Of a DNA stretch of 46,538 nt, positions 35,050 through 44,757 are shown one piece after another. Under the pieces are notes generated by a model, which was not told the origin of the DNA, ran no database searches, and saw nothing but the letters and a program-made list of their open reading frames with translations. The DNA is from Kineococcus sp. TRM81007 (lineage in GTDB: Bacteria > Actinomycetota > Actinomycetes > Actinomycetales > Kineococcaceae). A program made the translations under genes and the position numbers. The number at the start of each line of letters is the position of its first letter. Position 1 is the stretch's first letter. The stretch spans positions 422,587-469,124 of the forward strand of contig NZ_JALBVB010000056.1 of the NCBI RefSeq assembly GCF_022669155.1, read 5' to 3'.

Positions 35050-37701
35050 TCAGCCCTGTTCGGCGATCTCCGCCTTCGCGGTCAGCGCCGGCGCCTGCTC
35101 GCCCTCGGCGAGCGGCACCTCCTGCCAGGAGATCGACGCGGCGCGGCTGGCGGCGAGCACGTCCGCCTCGGCGCGCGCCGCGTCGGCGACCGCGTCGGCG
35201 GGGCCGTACACGGTGGCGGCGGTCAGCGGGGTCTTCTGCGAGACCTTCGCCTCGCTCTTCACCTTGCGCAGCGCCGAGAGCGCCTGACCCGCCCCGCCGA
35301 GCACGCCGATCGCGGCGGTGTCCGCGGACGCGGGTCCCAGCTCGTCCACCACGGGCCAGGAGACGGTGTGCACCGAGCCGTCCTGCCACCACGACCACAC
35401 CTCCTCCGCGGCGAACGGCAGGAACGGCGCGAACAGCCGCAGCAGGGTGCGCAGCGCGATCGCCGCGGTCGCCTGCGCGGACGCCTGCGCGGCCTCGCCG
35501 CGTGCGCCGTAGGCGCGGTCCTTGACGAGCTCGACCCAGTCGTCGCAGAACGTCCAGAAGAACCGCTCGGTGACGTCGAGGGCGGTGGCGTGGTCGTAGC
35601 GCTCGAAGGCGCCGGTGGCGGTGCGCACCACCTGCGACAGCTGGACGAGGACGCTGGCGTCCAGGGGTTCGGTGACCGCGGCCGGGTCGGCGGAGGTGCC
35701 GCGCTCCACGCCCAGGCCGAGGACGAACTTGGAGGCGTTGAGCAGCTTCATCGCCAGCCGGCGCCCGACCTTCATCTGCCCGGTGTCGAAGGTGGCGTCG
35801 GTGCCCAGGCGCGAGGACGCCGCCCAGTAGCGCACCGCGTCCGAGCCGTGCTCCTCCAGCAGCGCCAGGGGGGTGACGACGTTGCCCTTGGACTTCGACA
35901 TCTTCTTGCGGTCCGGGTCGAGGATCCACCCGGACAGCGCGGCCTTCGACCACGGCAGCCCCCCGGTCTCCAGGTGCGAGCGCACCACGGTGGAGAACAG
36001 CCAGGTGCGGATGATGTCCTGCCCCTGCGGGCGCAGGTCCATGGGGAACACGCGCCCGTACAGGTCGGGGTCGCGCTCCCAGCCGCCGGCGATCTGCGGG
36101 GTCAGCGAGGACGTCGCCCAGGTGTCCATGACGTCGGGGTCGGCGGTGAAACCACCCGGGACACCGCGCTGGGACTCGGAGTAGCCGGGCGGGGTCTCCG
36201 AGGCCGGGTCCACCGGCAGGGCGGACTCCTCGGGCAGGATCGGCGCGTCGTAGCGGGGGGAGCCGTCCTCGGCCAGCGGGTACCAGACGGGGAACGGCAC
36301 GCCGAAGAACCGCTGCCGGGAGATCAGCCAGTCGCCGTTCAGGCCGGAGACCCAGTGGTCGTACCGGTGCTTCATGTGCTCCGGGTACCAGGTCAGCTGG
36401 GCACCGCGCTCGAGGAGCTGCTCGCGCAGCTCCGCGTCGCGGCCGCCGTTGCGCAGGTACCACTGGCGGGTGGTGACGATCTCGAGGGGGCGGTCGCCCT
36501 TCTCGTAGAACTTCACCGGGTGCGTGATCCTCTTCGGCTCGCCGACCATCGCGCCGGACTCGCGCAGCGCGGCGACGACCTTCTCCTGCGCGGTGTGCAC
36601 GGTGGCGCCGCCGATCTCGGCCCACAGGGCCTCGCCGGGGCCGCCGGCGATCCACTCGGGCGTCTCGCGCACCAGCCGGCCGTCCCAGCCGATGACGGCG
36701 CGGGTGGGCAGCTGCAGCTCGCGCCACCACGTGACGTCGGTGGTGTCGCCGAAGGTGCAGATCATCGCGATGCCGGAACCCTTGTCCGGCTCGGCCAGGC
36801 GGTGCGCCACCACGGGCACCTCCACCCCGAACAGCGGCGAGCGCACCGTGGTGCCGAACAGCGGCTGGTAGCGCTCGTCGTCGGGGTGCGCCACGAGGGC
36901 CACGACGGCGGGGACGAGGACGGGCCGGGTGGTCTCGATGAACACCGGCTCGCCGCCGTCGGTGCGCTCGAACGCGACGCGGTGGTAGGCGCCCTCGCGC
37001 TCGCGGTCCTCCAGCTCCGCCTGGGCCACCGCGGTGCGGAACGTGGTGTCCCACAGGGTGGGTGCCTCGGCGGCGTACGCCTCGCCGCGGGCGAGGTTGC
37101 GCAGGAAGGCGCGCTGGGCGGCGGCGCGGGAGGCACCGGAGATCGTGGAGTAGGTGTGCGACCAGTCCACCGACAGGCCCAGGCGCCGCCACAGCGACTC
37201 GAAGACCTGCTCGTCCTCGGCCGTCAGCCGCTCGCACAGCTCGACGAAGTTGCGGCGGGAGACCTGCACGAAGTCGCGGTCGTTCTTCGGCGCCTTCTCG
37301 GGGGGCGTGAAGGACGCGTCGTACGGCAGGGAGGGGTCGCAGCGCACGCCGTAGTAGTTCTGCACGCGCCGCTCGGTGGGCAGGCCGTTGTCGTCCCAGC
37401 CCATCGGGTAGAAGACCGACTTGCCGCGCATGCGCTGGAAGCGGGCGACGACGTCGGTGTGCGTGTAGCTGAACACGTGGCCGACGTGCAGGGAGCCGGA
37501 CACGGTGGGCGGCGGGGTGTCGATGGAGTAGACGTCGGCGCGCTCGCGCGAGCGGTCGAAGGCGTACGTGCCGCCCTCCTGCCACGCGGGGGCCCAGCGC
37601 TCCTCCAGCCCGTCCACGGTGGGGCGGTCGGGGACCGAGACGCCGGCGGCGGTGCCGTCCGGGCGGTGCGGGGGTGCGGGCGCGGTGCTGGCGTCGGACA
37701 T
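35050..37701 (-). CDS. valS: Valyl-tRNA synthetase
   Basis: Class I enzyme that charges tRNA-Val, with an editing (CP1) domain. The 883-residue protein has the HIGH-type motif HVGH (72-75) in PPPTVSGSLHVGH and the KMSKS motif at 600-604. GWDDNGLPTERRVQ and the WATSSLTPQI region follow the subgroup that has PPPTVSG in place of PPNVTG. The anticodon-binding domain lies after about 650 and a short C-terminal coiled region ends the protein. ATG 37701 begins the conserved reading; an ATG three residues upstream is also possible. The 100 bases separating it from fadB contain a perfect hairpin, so valS is likely transcribed on its own. No T-box is visible before it. Confidence 0.96.
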   Translation of the reverse strand: MSDASTAPAPPHRPDGTAAGVSVPDRPTVDGLEERWAPAWQEGGTYAFDRSRERADVYSIDTPPPTVSGSLHVGHVFSYTHTDVVARFQRMRGKSVFYPMGWDDNGLPTERRVQNYYGVRCDPSLPYDASFTPPEKAPKNDRDFVQVSRRNFVELCERLTAEDEQVFESLWRRLGLSVDWSHTYSTISGASRAAAQRAFLRNLARGEAYAAEAPTLWDTTFRTAVAQAELEDREREGAYHRVAFERTDGGEPVFIETTRPVLVPAVVALVAHPDDERYQPLFGTTVRSPLFGVEVPVVAHRLAEPDKGSGIAMICTFGDTTDVTWWRELQLPTRAVIGWDGRLVRETPEWIAGGPGEALWAEIGGATVHTAQEKVVAALRESGAMVGEPKRITHPVKFYEKGDRPLEIVTTRQWYLRNGGRDAELREQLLERGAQLTWYPEHMKHRYDHWVSGLNGDWLISRQRFFGVPFPVWYPLAEDGSPRYDAPILPEESALPVDPASETPPGYSESQRGVPGGFTADPDVMDTWATSSLTPQIAGGWERDPDLYGRVFPMDLRPQGQDIIRTWLFSTVVRSHLETGGLPWSKAALSGWILDPDRKKMSKSKGNVVTPLALLEEHGSDAVRYWAASSRLGTDATFDTGQMKVGRRLAMKLLNASKFVLGLGVERGTSADPAAVTEPLDASVLVQLSQVVRTATGAFERYDHATALDVTERFFWTFCDDWVELVKDRAYGARGEAAQASAQATAAIALRTLLRLFAPFLPFAAEEVWSWWQDGSVHTVSWPVVDELGPASADTAAIGVLGGAGQALSALRKVKSEAKVSQKTPLTAATVYGPADAVADAARAEADVLAASRAASISWQEVPLAEGEQAPALTAKAEIAEQG

Positions 37702-37760
37702 GCCCCCCATCATCCCGCAGGTGCGCGCGGGGCCGCGCACGCCCCGGGACCGGGCGGGGG

Positions 37761-37796
37761 GCGGCGGCCCGGACGGGGAGCCGCCCGGGCCGCCGC
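37761..37796 (-). terminator. Terminator after fadB
   Basis: GCGGCGGCCCGG (37761-37772) pairs perfectly with CCGGGCCGCCGC (37785-37796) just past the fadB stop on the minus strand. Confidence 0.75.
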
Positions 37797-37801
37797 GCCG
37801 C

Positions 37802-39877
37802 TCACCCGCGGTGGAAGCGGCGGCCGGTGACCCGCTCGGAGGCGCCCACCCGGTCCAGGTAGGGGGTGATCCCGCCGGTGTGCAGGGGGTGCCCGGTGCC
37901 CAGGACGAGGCACACGTCGACGTCCTCGGGGCCGGCGACGACGCCCTCGTCGAGGACGCGGCGGACCTCGTCGGCCAGGGCGTCCTGCACCCGCCGCAGC
38001 AGCTCGGGTCCGCTGACCGGCTCGTCGCCCTGCACGAGCACCCGCTCGGCGGCGCGGGTGGCCTCCACCGGCCCCTTCGGGGTGACCAGGGGCGGCGAGC
38101 CGGCCTCGACCCAGCGGCGCAGGTTGTCCGAGACGCGGTAGCGGTCCGGGAACGCGGCGGCCAGCGTCTCGTGCACGTGCAGCATGACGGCCGGCCCCAC
38201 GAAGGAAGCCAGGCGGAAGGGCGTCATCGGCAGCCCCAGCTCGTCCAGGGCGTGCTCGGCCTCCACCAGCGGCGTCCCGGCGTCCACGGCGCGCACCACC
38301 TCGTCGAACATCCGGGTGGAGACGCGGTTGACCACGAACGCGGGGGCGTCGCGCACCAGCACGCACGTCTTCTTCAGCCTCGCCCCGACCGCGAACGCGG
38401 TGGCCAGCGTCGCGTCGTCGGTGCGCTGCGTGCGCACCACCTCCACCAGCGGCAGCACCGCCACGGGGTTGAAGAAGTGGAACCCGACGAACCGCTCGGG
38501 GTGCTCCATCACCGAGGCCATCTCCGTGACCGACAGGGAACTGGTGTTCGTGGCGATGACGGCGTCCTCGCGCAGCAGGGGTTCCAGCTCGCGCAGCACG
38601 GCGTGCTTGACGGACATCTCCTCGAACACCGCCTCGACGACGACGTCGCAGCCGGCGAGGGCGGACTTGTCCACCGACCCCGACACCGACGCCTTCAGCC
38701 GGTTCGCCACGTCGGGGGTCACGCGCCCCTTGGCGAGCAGGTCGTCCACGCCGGAGCGCACCGCCTCGACCCCCTTGGCGACGCGGGCCTCGTCGACGTC
38801 GGTGAGCACCACGGGCACCTGCAGCCGGTGCAGGAGCAGCAGCGCGATCTGGCCGGCCATCAGCCCGGCGCCCACGACGCCCGCGGAGGTGACCCCCCGC
38901 GCCAGCTCCTTCGGCGGCGCCCCGGTGGGCTTCCTGCCGTACCGCTGCACGAGGTCGAACGCGTACAGCCCGGCGCGCAGCTGCGGGGAGGCGACGAGGT
39001 CGCCGATCGCGGCGTCCTCGGCGGCGAAGTGCCCCTCGCGGGTGTTCGTGCGCGCGGCGGCGACGAGGTCGAGCGCCCGGTGGGGGGCGGGCGCGGCGCC
39101 GCGCACGCGGGCGTCGGCGACGGCGCGACCGCGGGCGACGGCCGCCTCCCACGCCGCGGCCTCCTCCGTCTCGGGCAGCGGGACCCGCCGCGGCACCTGC
39201 ACCTCGCCGGCGAGGACGGCGGCCGTCCAGCGCAGCGACTGCAGGAGGAAGTCGGCGGGCTCCACGGCGAGGTCGGCGACGCCCAGCTCCACGGCCTCGG
39301 GGCCGGTGATCGTGCGGTTGTTCGCCAGCGCGTTCTCCACGGCGATGCGCACGGCGACGTCGGGACCGGCCAGGTGCGGCAGCAGCCAGGTGCCGCCCCA
39401 GCCGGGCACCAGGCCCAGGTGGGTCTCGGGCAGGCCCAGGCCGCGGGCGGTGGTGGCGACGGTGCGGTACGTGGCGTGCAGGGCGGTCTCCAGGCCACCG
39501 CCCAGGGCGAGGCCGTTCACGTACGCGAAGGTCGGCACGCCCAGGGTGCCGAGCCGGCCGAGGACGTCGTGCCCGAGGCGCCCGGTGGCCAGCCCGGTCT
39601 CGCGGTCGGCGGTGGCCATGGACTTCAGGTCGGCCCCGGCGCAGAACACCCCCTGCACGCCGGTGATCCCCACGGCGACGACCTCGCCGGCGGCGGCCAG
39701 GCGCTGCGCCTCCTCCAGCGCCTCGCGCAGCTGCGGCAGCGTCTCGGCGCCCAGCACGAACGGCCGGCGCGGGTCGCCGGGGTCCAGGGTGATCAGGGCC
39801 AGGCGGCTGGAGCCGGGCTGCCCGGTGGGCGCACCGGGCGCGCCGGGCAGGTCGAGGACGCGGACGTGGACGGGCAT
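37802..39877 (-). CDS. fadB: Bifunctional enoyl-CoA hydratase / 3-hydroxyacyl-CoA dehydrogenase
   Basis: Fatty-acid beta-oxidation alpha-subunit carrying the second and third steps. The 691 residues begin with a crotonase domain: oxyanion region GVFCAGADLKSM (77-88), Glu130 in LALGGGLET and Glu151 in LPETHLGLVPG match the two catalytic glutamates of E. coli FadB. The NAD-binding motif VVGAGLMAGQIA then opens the dehydrogenase domain, with GFHFFNPV carrying its catalytic His. The motif has Ala where the family usually has Gly after Met. ATG 39877 overlaps the thiolase stop (ATGA), so both subunits are made together. Symbol chosen by architecture; fadJ would be equally defensible. Confidence 0.92.
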   Translation of the reverse strand: MPVHVRVLDLPGAPGAPTGQPGSSRLALITLDPGDPRRPFVLGAETLPQLREALEEAQRLAAAGEVVAVGITGVQGVFCAGADLKSMATADRETGLATGRLGHDVLGRLGTLGVPTFAYVNGLALGGGLETALHATYRTVATTARGLGLPETHLGLVPGWGGTWLLPHLAGPDVAVRIAVENALANNRTITGPEAVELGVADLAVEPADFLLQSLRWTAAVLAGEVQVPRRVPLPETEEAAAWEAAVARGRAVADARVRGAAPAPHRALDLVAAARTNTREGHFAAEDAAIGDLVASPQLRAGLYAFDLVQRYGRKPTGAPPKELARGVTSAGVVGAGLMAGQIALLLLHRLQVPVVLTDVDEARVAKGVEAVRSGVDDLLAKGRVTPDVANRLKASVSGSVDKSALAGCDVVVEAVFEEMSVKHAVLRELEPLLREDAVIATNTSSLSVTEMASVMEHPERFVGFHFFNPVAVLPLVEVVRTQRTDDATLATAFAVGARLKKTCVLVRDAPAFVVNRVSTRMFDEVVRAVDAGTPLVEAEHALDELGLPMTPFRLASFVGPAVMLHVHETLAAAFPDRYRVSDNLRRWVEAGSPPLVTPKGPVEATRAAERVLVQGDEPVSGPELLRRVQDALADEVRRVLDEGVVAGPEDVDVCLVLGTGHPLHTGGITPYLDRVGASERVTGRRFHRG

Positions 39878-41118
39878 CAGCGGGCCTCCCCGGCGCTCGC
39901 GGTGGTGGGTTCGTACGCGGCGTGGTGCGGGTTCTCCCAGATCACGGTGCCGCCCTGGCCGAGCCCGACGCACATGGCGGTCAGGCCGTAGCGGACCTCG
40001 GGGTGCTCGGCGAACTGCCGGGCCAGCTGGGTCATCAGCCGCACGCCGGAGGCGGCCAGCGGGTGGCCGATGGCGATGGCCCCGCCGTAGGGGTTGACCC
40101 GCTCGTCGTCGTCGGCGATGCCGAAGTGGTCCAGGAAGGACAGGACCTGCACGGCGAACGCCTCGTTGAGCTCGAACAGGCCGATGTCGTCGATCGTCAG
40201 CCCCGCGCGGGCCAGCGCCTTCTCCGTGGAGGGGATCGGCCCCAGGCCCATGACCTCCGGCTCGACGCCGGCGTAGGCGAACCCGACCAGACGCATGCGG
40301 GCCTGCAGGCCCAGTTCGGCGGCGGTGCCCTCCTCGGCGACCAGGCAGGCGGTGGCGCCGTCGGTCAGCGGGGAGGCGTTGCCGGCGGTGACGCGCCCGT
40401 GCGGGCGGAAGGGGGTGCGCAGGTCCGCCAGGGCCTCCACCGTCGTGCCGGGACGGGCGAGCTCGTCGGCGGTGGCCAGCCCCCAGCCCTTCTCGGAGCT
40501 GGCCACGGCGACCGGGACGAGGTCGGCGCCGACCTTCCCGTCGGCCACCGCCCGCGCGAACTTCCGCTGGCTGGCGGCGGCGTACTCGTCGGCGCGCCGC
40601 TTCGTCAGCGCGGGGAACCGGTCGTGCAGCGCCTCGGCGGTCCTGCCCATGTCCAGGGCGTCGGGGGAGACGATGCGCTCGGTGAGGAAGCGGGGGTTGG
40701 GGTCCAGGCCCTGCCCCAGGGGGTGGTGGCCCATGTGCTCCACGCCGCCGGCCAGCGCCACGTCGAGGGCGCCGACGGCGATGGAGGCGGCGGTGGTCGT
40801 CACTGCGGTCATGGCGCCGGCGCACCAGCGGTCGACCGCGTAGCCGGGCGTGGTGACCGGCAGGCCCGCCAGGAGGGCTGCGCTGCGGCCGAGGACGAGC
40901 CCCTGGTCGCCGCTCTGGGTGGCGGCGGCGATCGCGACCTCCTCCACCCGCTCGGGCGGCAGGGAGGGGTTGCGGCGCAGCAGCTCCCGCAGGCAGGCGA
41001 CGACGAGGTCGTCGGCGCGGGTCTCGGCGTGCAGGCCGTCGGGCCGGGCCTTGCCGAAGGGCGTGCGCACGCCGTCGGCGAACACGACGCTGCGCGCGGC
41101 GGGGGTGGTGCGGGCCAC
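39877..41118 (-). CDS. fadA: Acetyl-CoA acyltransferase (3-ketoacyl-CoA thiolase)
   Basis: Catalyses the last step of beta-oxidation, thiolytic cleavage of 3-ketoacyl-CoA. The 413-residue protein has nucleophile Cys99 in DRWCAGAM, the NEAFAVQ block, GHPLAASG with its catalytic His, and the final CVGLGQGG with the second active Cys. GTG 41118 is supported by CGAGGAGG just upstream on the minus strand. The stop overlaps the fadB start, giving a two-gene multienzyme operon. The ileS T-box leader starts divergently about 140 bases upstream. Confidence 0.94.
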   Translation of the reverse strand: MARTTPAARSVVFADGVRTPFGKARPDGLHAETRADDLVVACLRELLRRNPSLPPERVEEVAIAAATQSGDQGLVLGRSAALLAGLPVTTPGYAVDRWCAGAMTAVTTTAASIAVGALDVALAGGVEHMGHHPLGQGLDPNPRFLTERIVSPDALDMGRTAEALHDRFPALTKRRADEYAAASQRKFARAVADGKVGADLVPVAVASSEKGWGLATADELARPGTTVEALADLRTPFRPHGRVTAGNASPLTDGATACLVAEEGTAAELGLQARMRLVGFAYAGVEPEVMGLGPIPSTEKALARAGLTIDDIGLFELNEAFAVQVLSFLDHFGIADDDERVNPYGGAIAIGHPLAASGVRLMTQLARQFAEHPEVRYGLTAMCVGLGQGGTVIWENPHHAAYEPTTASAGEAR

Positions 41119-41255
41119 GGGACCTCCTCGTTCGGTGGCGTGGCCGCGACGGTGCGGCCCGGGGCCACAGTACGCCCGCCGGACGGGTAACCGGTACTGG
41201 TGGTGACAGGTACTTCGCCGCGGTCGGTGACCCGGTGCGCGCGACGCGCTGCGGG

Positions 41256-41261
41256 TAGGAT
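41256..41261 (+). promoter_or_regulatory. Candidate -10 for ileS leader
   Basis: TAGGAT, placed so that transcription would start near 41268, just before the T-box stem I. The -35 is not clear. Confidence 0.45.
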
Positions 41262-41267
41262 CGAGCG

Positions 41268-41500
41268 CACAGGCGTCGACCCGGCCATCACCGGTGAGCC
41301 TCCGGAAGAACGGGCGCCGGCCACCGCGGCGGCGCCCCACTAGACCCGGACGGGTCCGGCCCGTGACAGCCGGACGACGAGCGGTCGTCGTCGCGCCTCC
41401 CCGCGGGGAGGGGTGCCGGCGGCAAGCGGGGTGGTACCGCGGCACCGCCGGCCCCGGCGGGAGTCGTCCCCGCGGCAGCAGCGACGTCGTCGAGGAGCAC
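41268..41500 (+). promoter_or_regulatory. T-box riboswitch (tRNA-Ile), actinobacterial translational type
   Basis: Leader RNA that senses uncharged tRNA-Ile and controls ileS translation. The canonical core AAGCGGGGTGGTACCGCGG occupies 41424-41442, with TGGT at 41432-41435 to pair with the tRNA ACCA end. The short stem I (CCGG 41281-41284 with CCGG 41291-41294) holds the isoleucine specifier ATC at 41287-41289, as in the ultrashort stem I class. GGTGCC (41412-41417) and GGCACC (41441-41446) close the tRNA-binding bulge. The ileS ribosome site GAGGAG is at 41492-41497, and no terminator follows the core. An 8-bp hairpin (41373-41392) has CG-rich arms that could alternatively pair next to the ribosome site; that switch is inference. 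Confidence 0.92.
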
Positions 41501-41502
41501 AC

Positions 41503-44500
41503 GTGTCCGAGGTCACGGACCAGGCAGTGGAGCAGACCCCCGAGCCGGGGGGCGTCCCCGCGGAGCAGGGCGGCACCGGCCCCCGCTTCCCCGAGATCGA
41601 GCGCGCCGTCCTGGACTCCTGGGCGGCCGACGGCACCTTCGCCGCCAGCGTCGAGGCGCGCCGCGGGTCGGCCGCCGGGGAGTTCGTCTTCTACGACGGC
41701 CCGCCGTTCGCCAACGGCCTGCCGCACTACGGCCACCTGCTCACCGGGTACGTCAAGGACGTCGTCCCGCGCTACAAGACGATGCGCGGGTTCCAGGTGG
41801 AGCGCCGCTTCGGGTGGGACACCCACGGCCTGCCCGCCGAGGTGGAGGCCGAGCGCCAGCTCGGCATCACCCACAAGTCCGAGATCGAGTCCATGGGCAT
41901 CGCGACGTTCAACGACGCGTGCCGCAGCTCCGTGCTGCGCTACACGCGCGAGTGGGAGGAGTACGTCACCCGGCAGGCGCGCTGGGTGGACTTCGAGGAC
42001 GACTACAAGACCCTCGACACCGACTACATGGAGTCGGTGATGTGGGCGTTCAAGACCCTGCACGACAAGGGCCTGGTGTACGAGGGCTTCCGCGTCCTGG
42101 CGTACTGCTGGCGCTGCGAGACGCCGCTGTCGAACTCCGAGACCCGCCTGGACGACGTCTACCGCAACCGCCAGGACCCGGCCGTCACCGTCGGGTACCC
42201 GCTGCTGGGCTCCGACGCGCACCCGGAGCTGGCCGGCGTGCTCGCCCTGATCTGGACCACCACGCCGTGGACGCTGCCCAGCAACCTGGCGATGGCCGTG
42301 AACCCGGAGCTGGACTACGTCGTCGTCGACGGCGCGCCCAGCACCGAGCACGAGGGCCGCAGGTTCCTGCTCGCCGAGGCGCGCCTGGGCCACTACGCCC
42401 GCGAGCTCGGCGAGGACGCCGCCGAGCGGGTCGGCGCCCGGTTCCGCGGCGCCGACCTGCTGGGGGAGCGCTACCGCCCGCCGTTCGGGTACTTCGAGGG
42501 CCGCGAGAACGCCCACCAGGTGCTGTCCGCCGACTACGTCACCACCGACTCCGGCACCGGCGTCGTGCACATCGCCCCCGCCTTCGGCGAGGAGGACAAG
42601 CTCGTCACCGACGCCGCCGGCATCGTGCCCGTGGTGCCGGTGGACTCCCGCGGCCGGTTCACCGCCGAGGTGCCCGACTTCGCCGGCGAGCACGTCTTCG
42701 ACGCCAACAAGGCGATCACGCGCGCCCTGAAGGAGGGCGTGCCCAGCGGGGCCCTGCTGCTGCGCCAGGAGACCTACGACCACCCGTACCCGCACTGCTG
42801 GCGCTGCGGCAACGCGCTCATCTACCGCGCCGTCTCCAGCTGGTTCGTGGCCGTCACGCAGATCCGTGAGCGGATGGTCGAGCTGAACCAGGACATCACC
42901 TGGGTCCCCGAGCACGTCAAGGACGGTTCCTTCGGCAAGTGGCTGGCCGGTGCCCGCGACTGGTCCATCAGCCGCAACCGCTACTGGGGCAGCCCCATCC
43001 CGGTGTGGGTCTCCGACGACCCCGCGTACCCGCGCACCGACGTGTACGGCTCGCTGGAGGAGCTGGAGCGCGACTTCGGCGTGCGCCCGGCCGACCTGCA
43101 CCGCCCGCACGTGGACGAGCTCACCCGGCCCAACCCCGACGACCCGACCGGGAAGTCCACCATGCGCCGGGTCCCGGAGGTCCTGGACTGCTGGTTCGAG
43201 TCCGGGTCCATGCCGTTCGCCCAGGTGCACTACCCGTTCGAGAACACCGAGTGGTTCGAGAGCCACTACCCGGGCGACTTCATCGTCGAGTACATCGGGC
43301 AGACCCGCGGCTGGTTCTACACGCTCCACGTGCTGGCCACCGCGCTGTTCGACCGTCCCGCGTTCCGCACCTGCGTCTCCCACGGCATCCTGCTGGGCGA
43401 CGACGGGCGCAAGATGAGCAAGTCGCTGCGCAACTACCCGGACGTGACCGAGGTGCTGGACCGCGACGGCTCCGACGCCATGCGCTGGTTCCTCATGAGC
43501 TCGCCCGTGCTGCGCGGCGGCAACCTCGTCGTCACCGAGCAGGGCATCCGCGACTCCGTGCGCCAGGTGCTGCTGCCGCTGTGGAACACGTTCCAGTTCT
43601 TCCAGCTGTACTCCGGCACCTCCAGCCACACCCCCCGCTGGCGCACCAGCTCACCGGACGTGCTGGACCGGTACGTGCTCGCCAAGCTGCACGACACCGT
43701 CGTGGCGGTCACCGCCCAGCTCGACGGGTACGACATCGCCGGCGCCTGCGAGAGCGTGCGGCAGTTCCTCGACGTCCTGACCAACTGGTACGTGCGCCGC
43801 TCGCGCGCCGCGTTCTGGGACGGGGAGTCCGAGCGCGCCCGCGACGCCCTGGACACCCTGCACACCGTCCTGGAGACCACCGCGCGGATGCTCGCGCCGC
43901 TGCTGCCGCTGGTGAGCGAGCACGTGTGGCGTGCGCTCACCGGTGGCCGCTCGGTGCACCTGACCGACTGGCCGGACCCGGTCGACCTGCCCGCCGACCC
44001 GGGCCTCGTCGCCGCGATGGACGCCGCCCGCGCCGCGTGCTCGTCGGCGCTCGCGCTGCGCAAGGCCGGCGGCCTGCGGGTGCGGCTGCCGCTGAACCGC
44101 CTGGAGGTCCTCGTGGCCGACCCCGCCGCGCTCGAGCCGTTCGGCAAGCTCATCGCCGACGAGGTCAACGTCCGCGAGGTCGCCCTCGGGCACCTCGACC
44201 GCGCCGTCGAGTACGGGGTGAGCGCGAAGCTCACCGTCAACGCGCGCGCCGCCGGCCCGCGGCTGGGCAAGCAGGTGCAGCAGGCCATCAAGGCGTCGAA
44301 GTCCGGCGACTGGGAGGAGCGCCCCGACGGCACCGTGATCGCCGGCGGCATCGAGCTGACCGAGGGCGAGTACGAGCTGACCACCACGGTCGAGGGCGAG
44401 AACCCGGGCCTGGCCACCGCCGCCCTGGACGGCGGCGGGTTCGTCGTCCTGGACACCACCGTCACGCCCGAGCTGGCCGCCGAGGGCATGGCCCGCGACG

Positions 44501-44757
44501 TCATCCGCCTCGTGCAGCAGGCCCGCCGCGACGCCGGCCTGCACGTGTCCGACCGCATCCGCCTGACCGTGGCCGCCGACGGGCCCGTGTGGGAGGCGCT
44601 CGTCACCCACCAGAACCTCGTCGTCGACGAGACCCTCGCGCAGCAGTTCGGCTCCTCCGGGCAGGCCGAGGCCCTGCCCGCCGAGCGCGCCACCCTCGTG
44701 GCGTCCGTCGAGGGCCACGAGGTCCGCGTCGCCGTCGAGAAGCTGGAGGAGCGGTGA
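41503..44757 (+). CDS. ileS: Isoleucyl-tRNA synthetase
   Basis: Charges tRNA-Ile; class I enzyme with a CP1 editing domain. The 1084-residue protein has the HIGH motif as HYGH (75-78) in [13 protein letters not shown] and KMSKS at 637-641. This form, with [14 protein letters not shown], is the eukaryote-like type 2 IleS found in mycobacteria, a class known for low mupirocin sensitivity; that trait is not shown here. GTG 41503 lies five bases after GAGGAG and directly after the T-box leader, so expression follows isoleucine supply. The stop overlaps folC in GTGA. Confidence 0.97.
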   Translation: MSEVTDQAVEQTPEPGGVPAEQGGTGPRFPEIERAVLDSWAADGTFAASVEARRGSAAGEFVFYDGPPFANGLPHYGHLLTGYVKDVVPRYKTMRGFQVERRFGWDTHGLPAEVEAERQLGITHKSEIESMGIATFNDACRSSVLRYTREWEEYVTRQARWVDFEDDYKTLDTDYMESVMWAFKTLHDKGLVYEGFRVLAYCWRCETPLSNSETRLDDVYRNRQDPAVTVGYPLLGSDAHPELAGVLALIWTTTPWTLPSNLAMAVNPELDYVVVDGAPSTEHEGRRFLLAEARLGHYARELGEDAAERVGARFRGADLLGERYRPPFGYFEGRENAHQVLSADYVTTDSGTGVVHIAPAFGEEDKLVTDAAGIVPVVPVDSRGRFTAEVPDFAGEHVFDANKAITRALKEGVPSGALLLRQETYDHPYPHCWRCGNALIYRAVSSWFVAVTQIRERMVELNQDITWVPEHVKDGSFGKWLAGARDWSISRNRYWGSPIPVWVSDDPAYPRTDVYGSLEELERDFGVRPADLHRPHVDELTRPNPDDPTGKSTMRRVPEVLDCWFESGSMPFAQVHYPFENTEWFESHYPGDFIVEYIGQTRGWFYTLHVLATALFDRPAFRTCVSHGILLGDDGRKMSKSLRNYPDVTEVLDRDGSDAMRWFLMSSPVLRGGNLVVTEQGIRDSVRQVLLPLWNTFQFFQLYSGTSSHTPRWRTSSPDVLDRYVLAKLHDTVVAVTAQLDGYDIAGACESVRQFLDVLTNWYVRRSRAAFWDGESERARDALDTLHTVLETTARMLAPLLPLVSEHVWRALTGGRSVHLTDWPDPVDLPADPGLVAAMDAARAACSSALALRKAGGLRVRLPLNRLEVLVADPAALEPFGKLIADEVNVREVALGHLDRAVEYGVSAKLTVNARAAGPRLGKQVQQAIKASKSGDWEERPDGTVIAGGIELTEGEYELTTTVEGENPGLATAALDGGGFVVLDTTVTPELAAEGMARDVIRLVQQARRDAGLHVSDRIRLTVAADGPVWEALVTHQNLVVDETLAQQFGSSGQAEALPAERATLVASVEGHEVRVAVEKLEER

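Noticed and set aside
37702-37801. T-box before valS
   Set aside because: Only 100 bases, filled by a terminator hairpin; the TGG-containing T-box core is absent.
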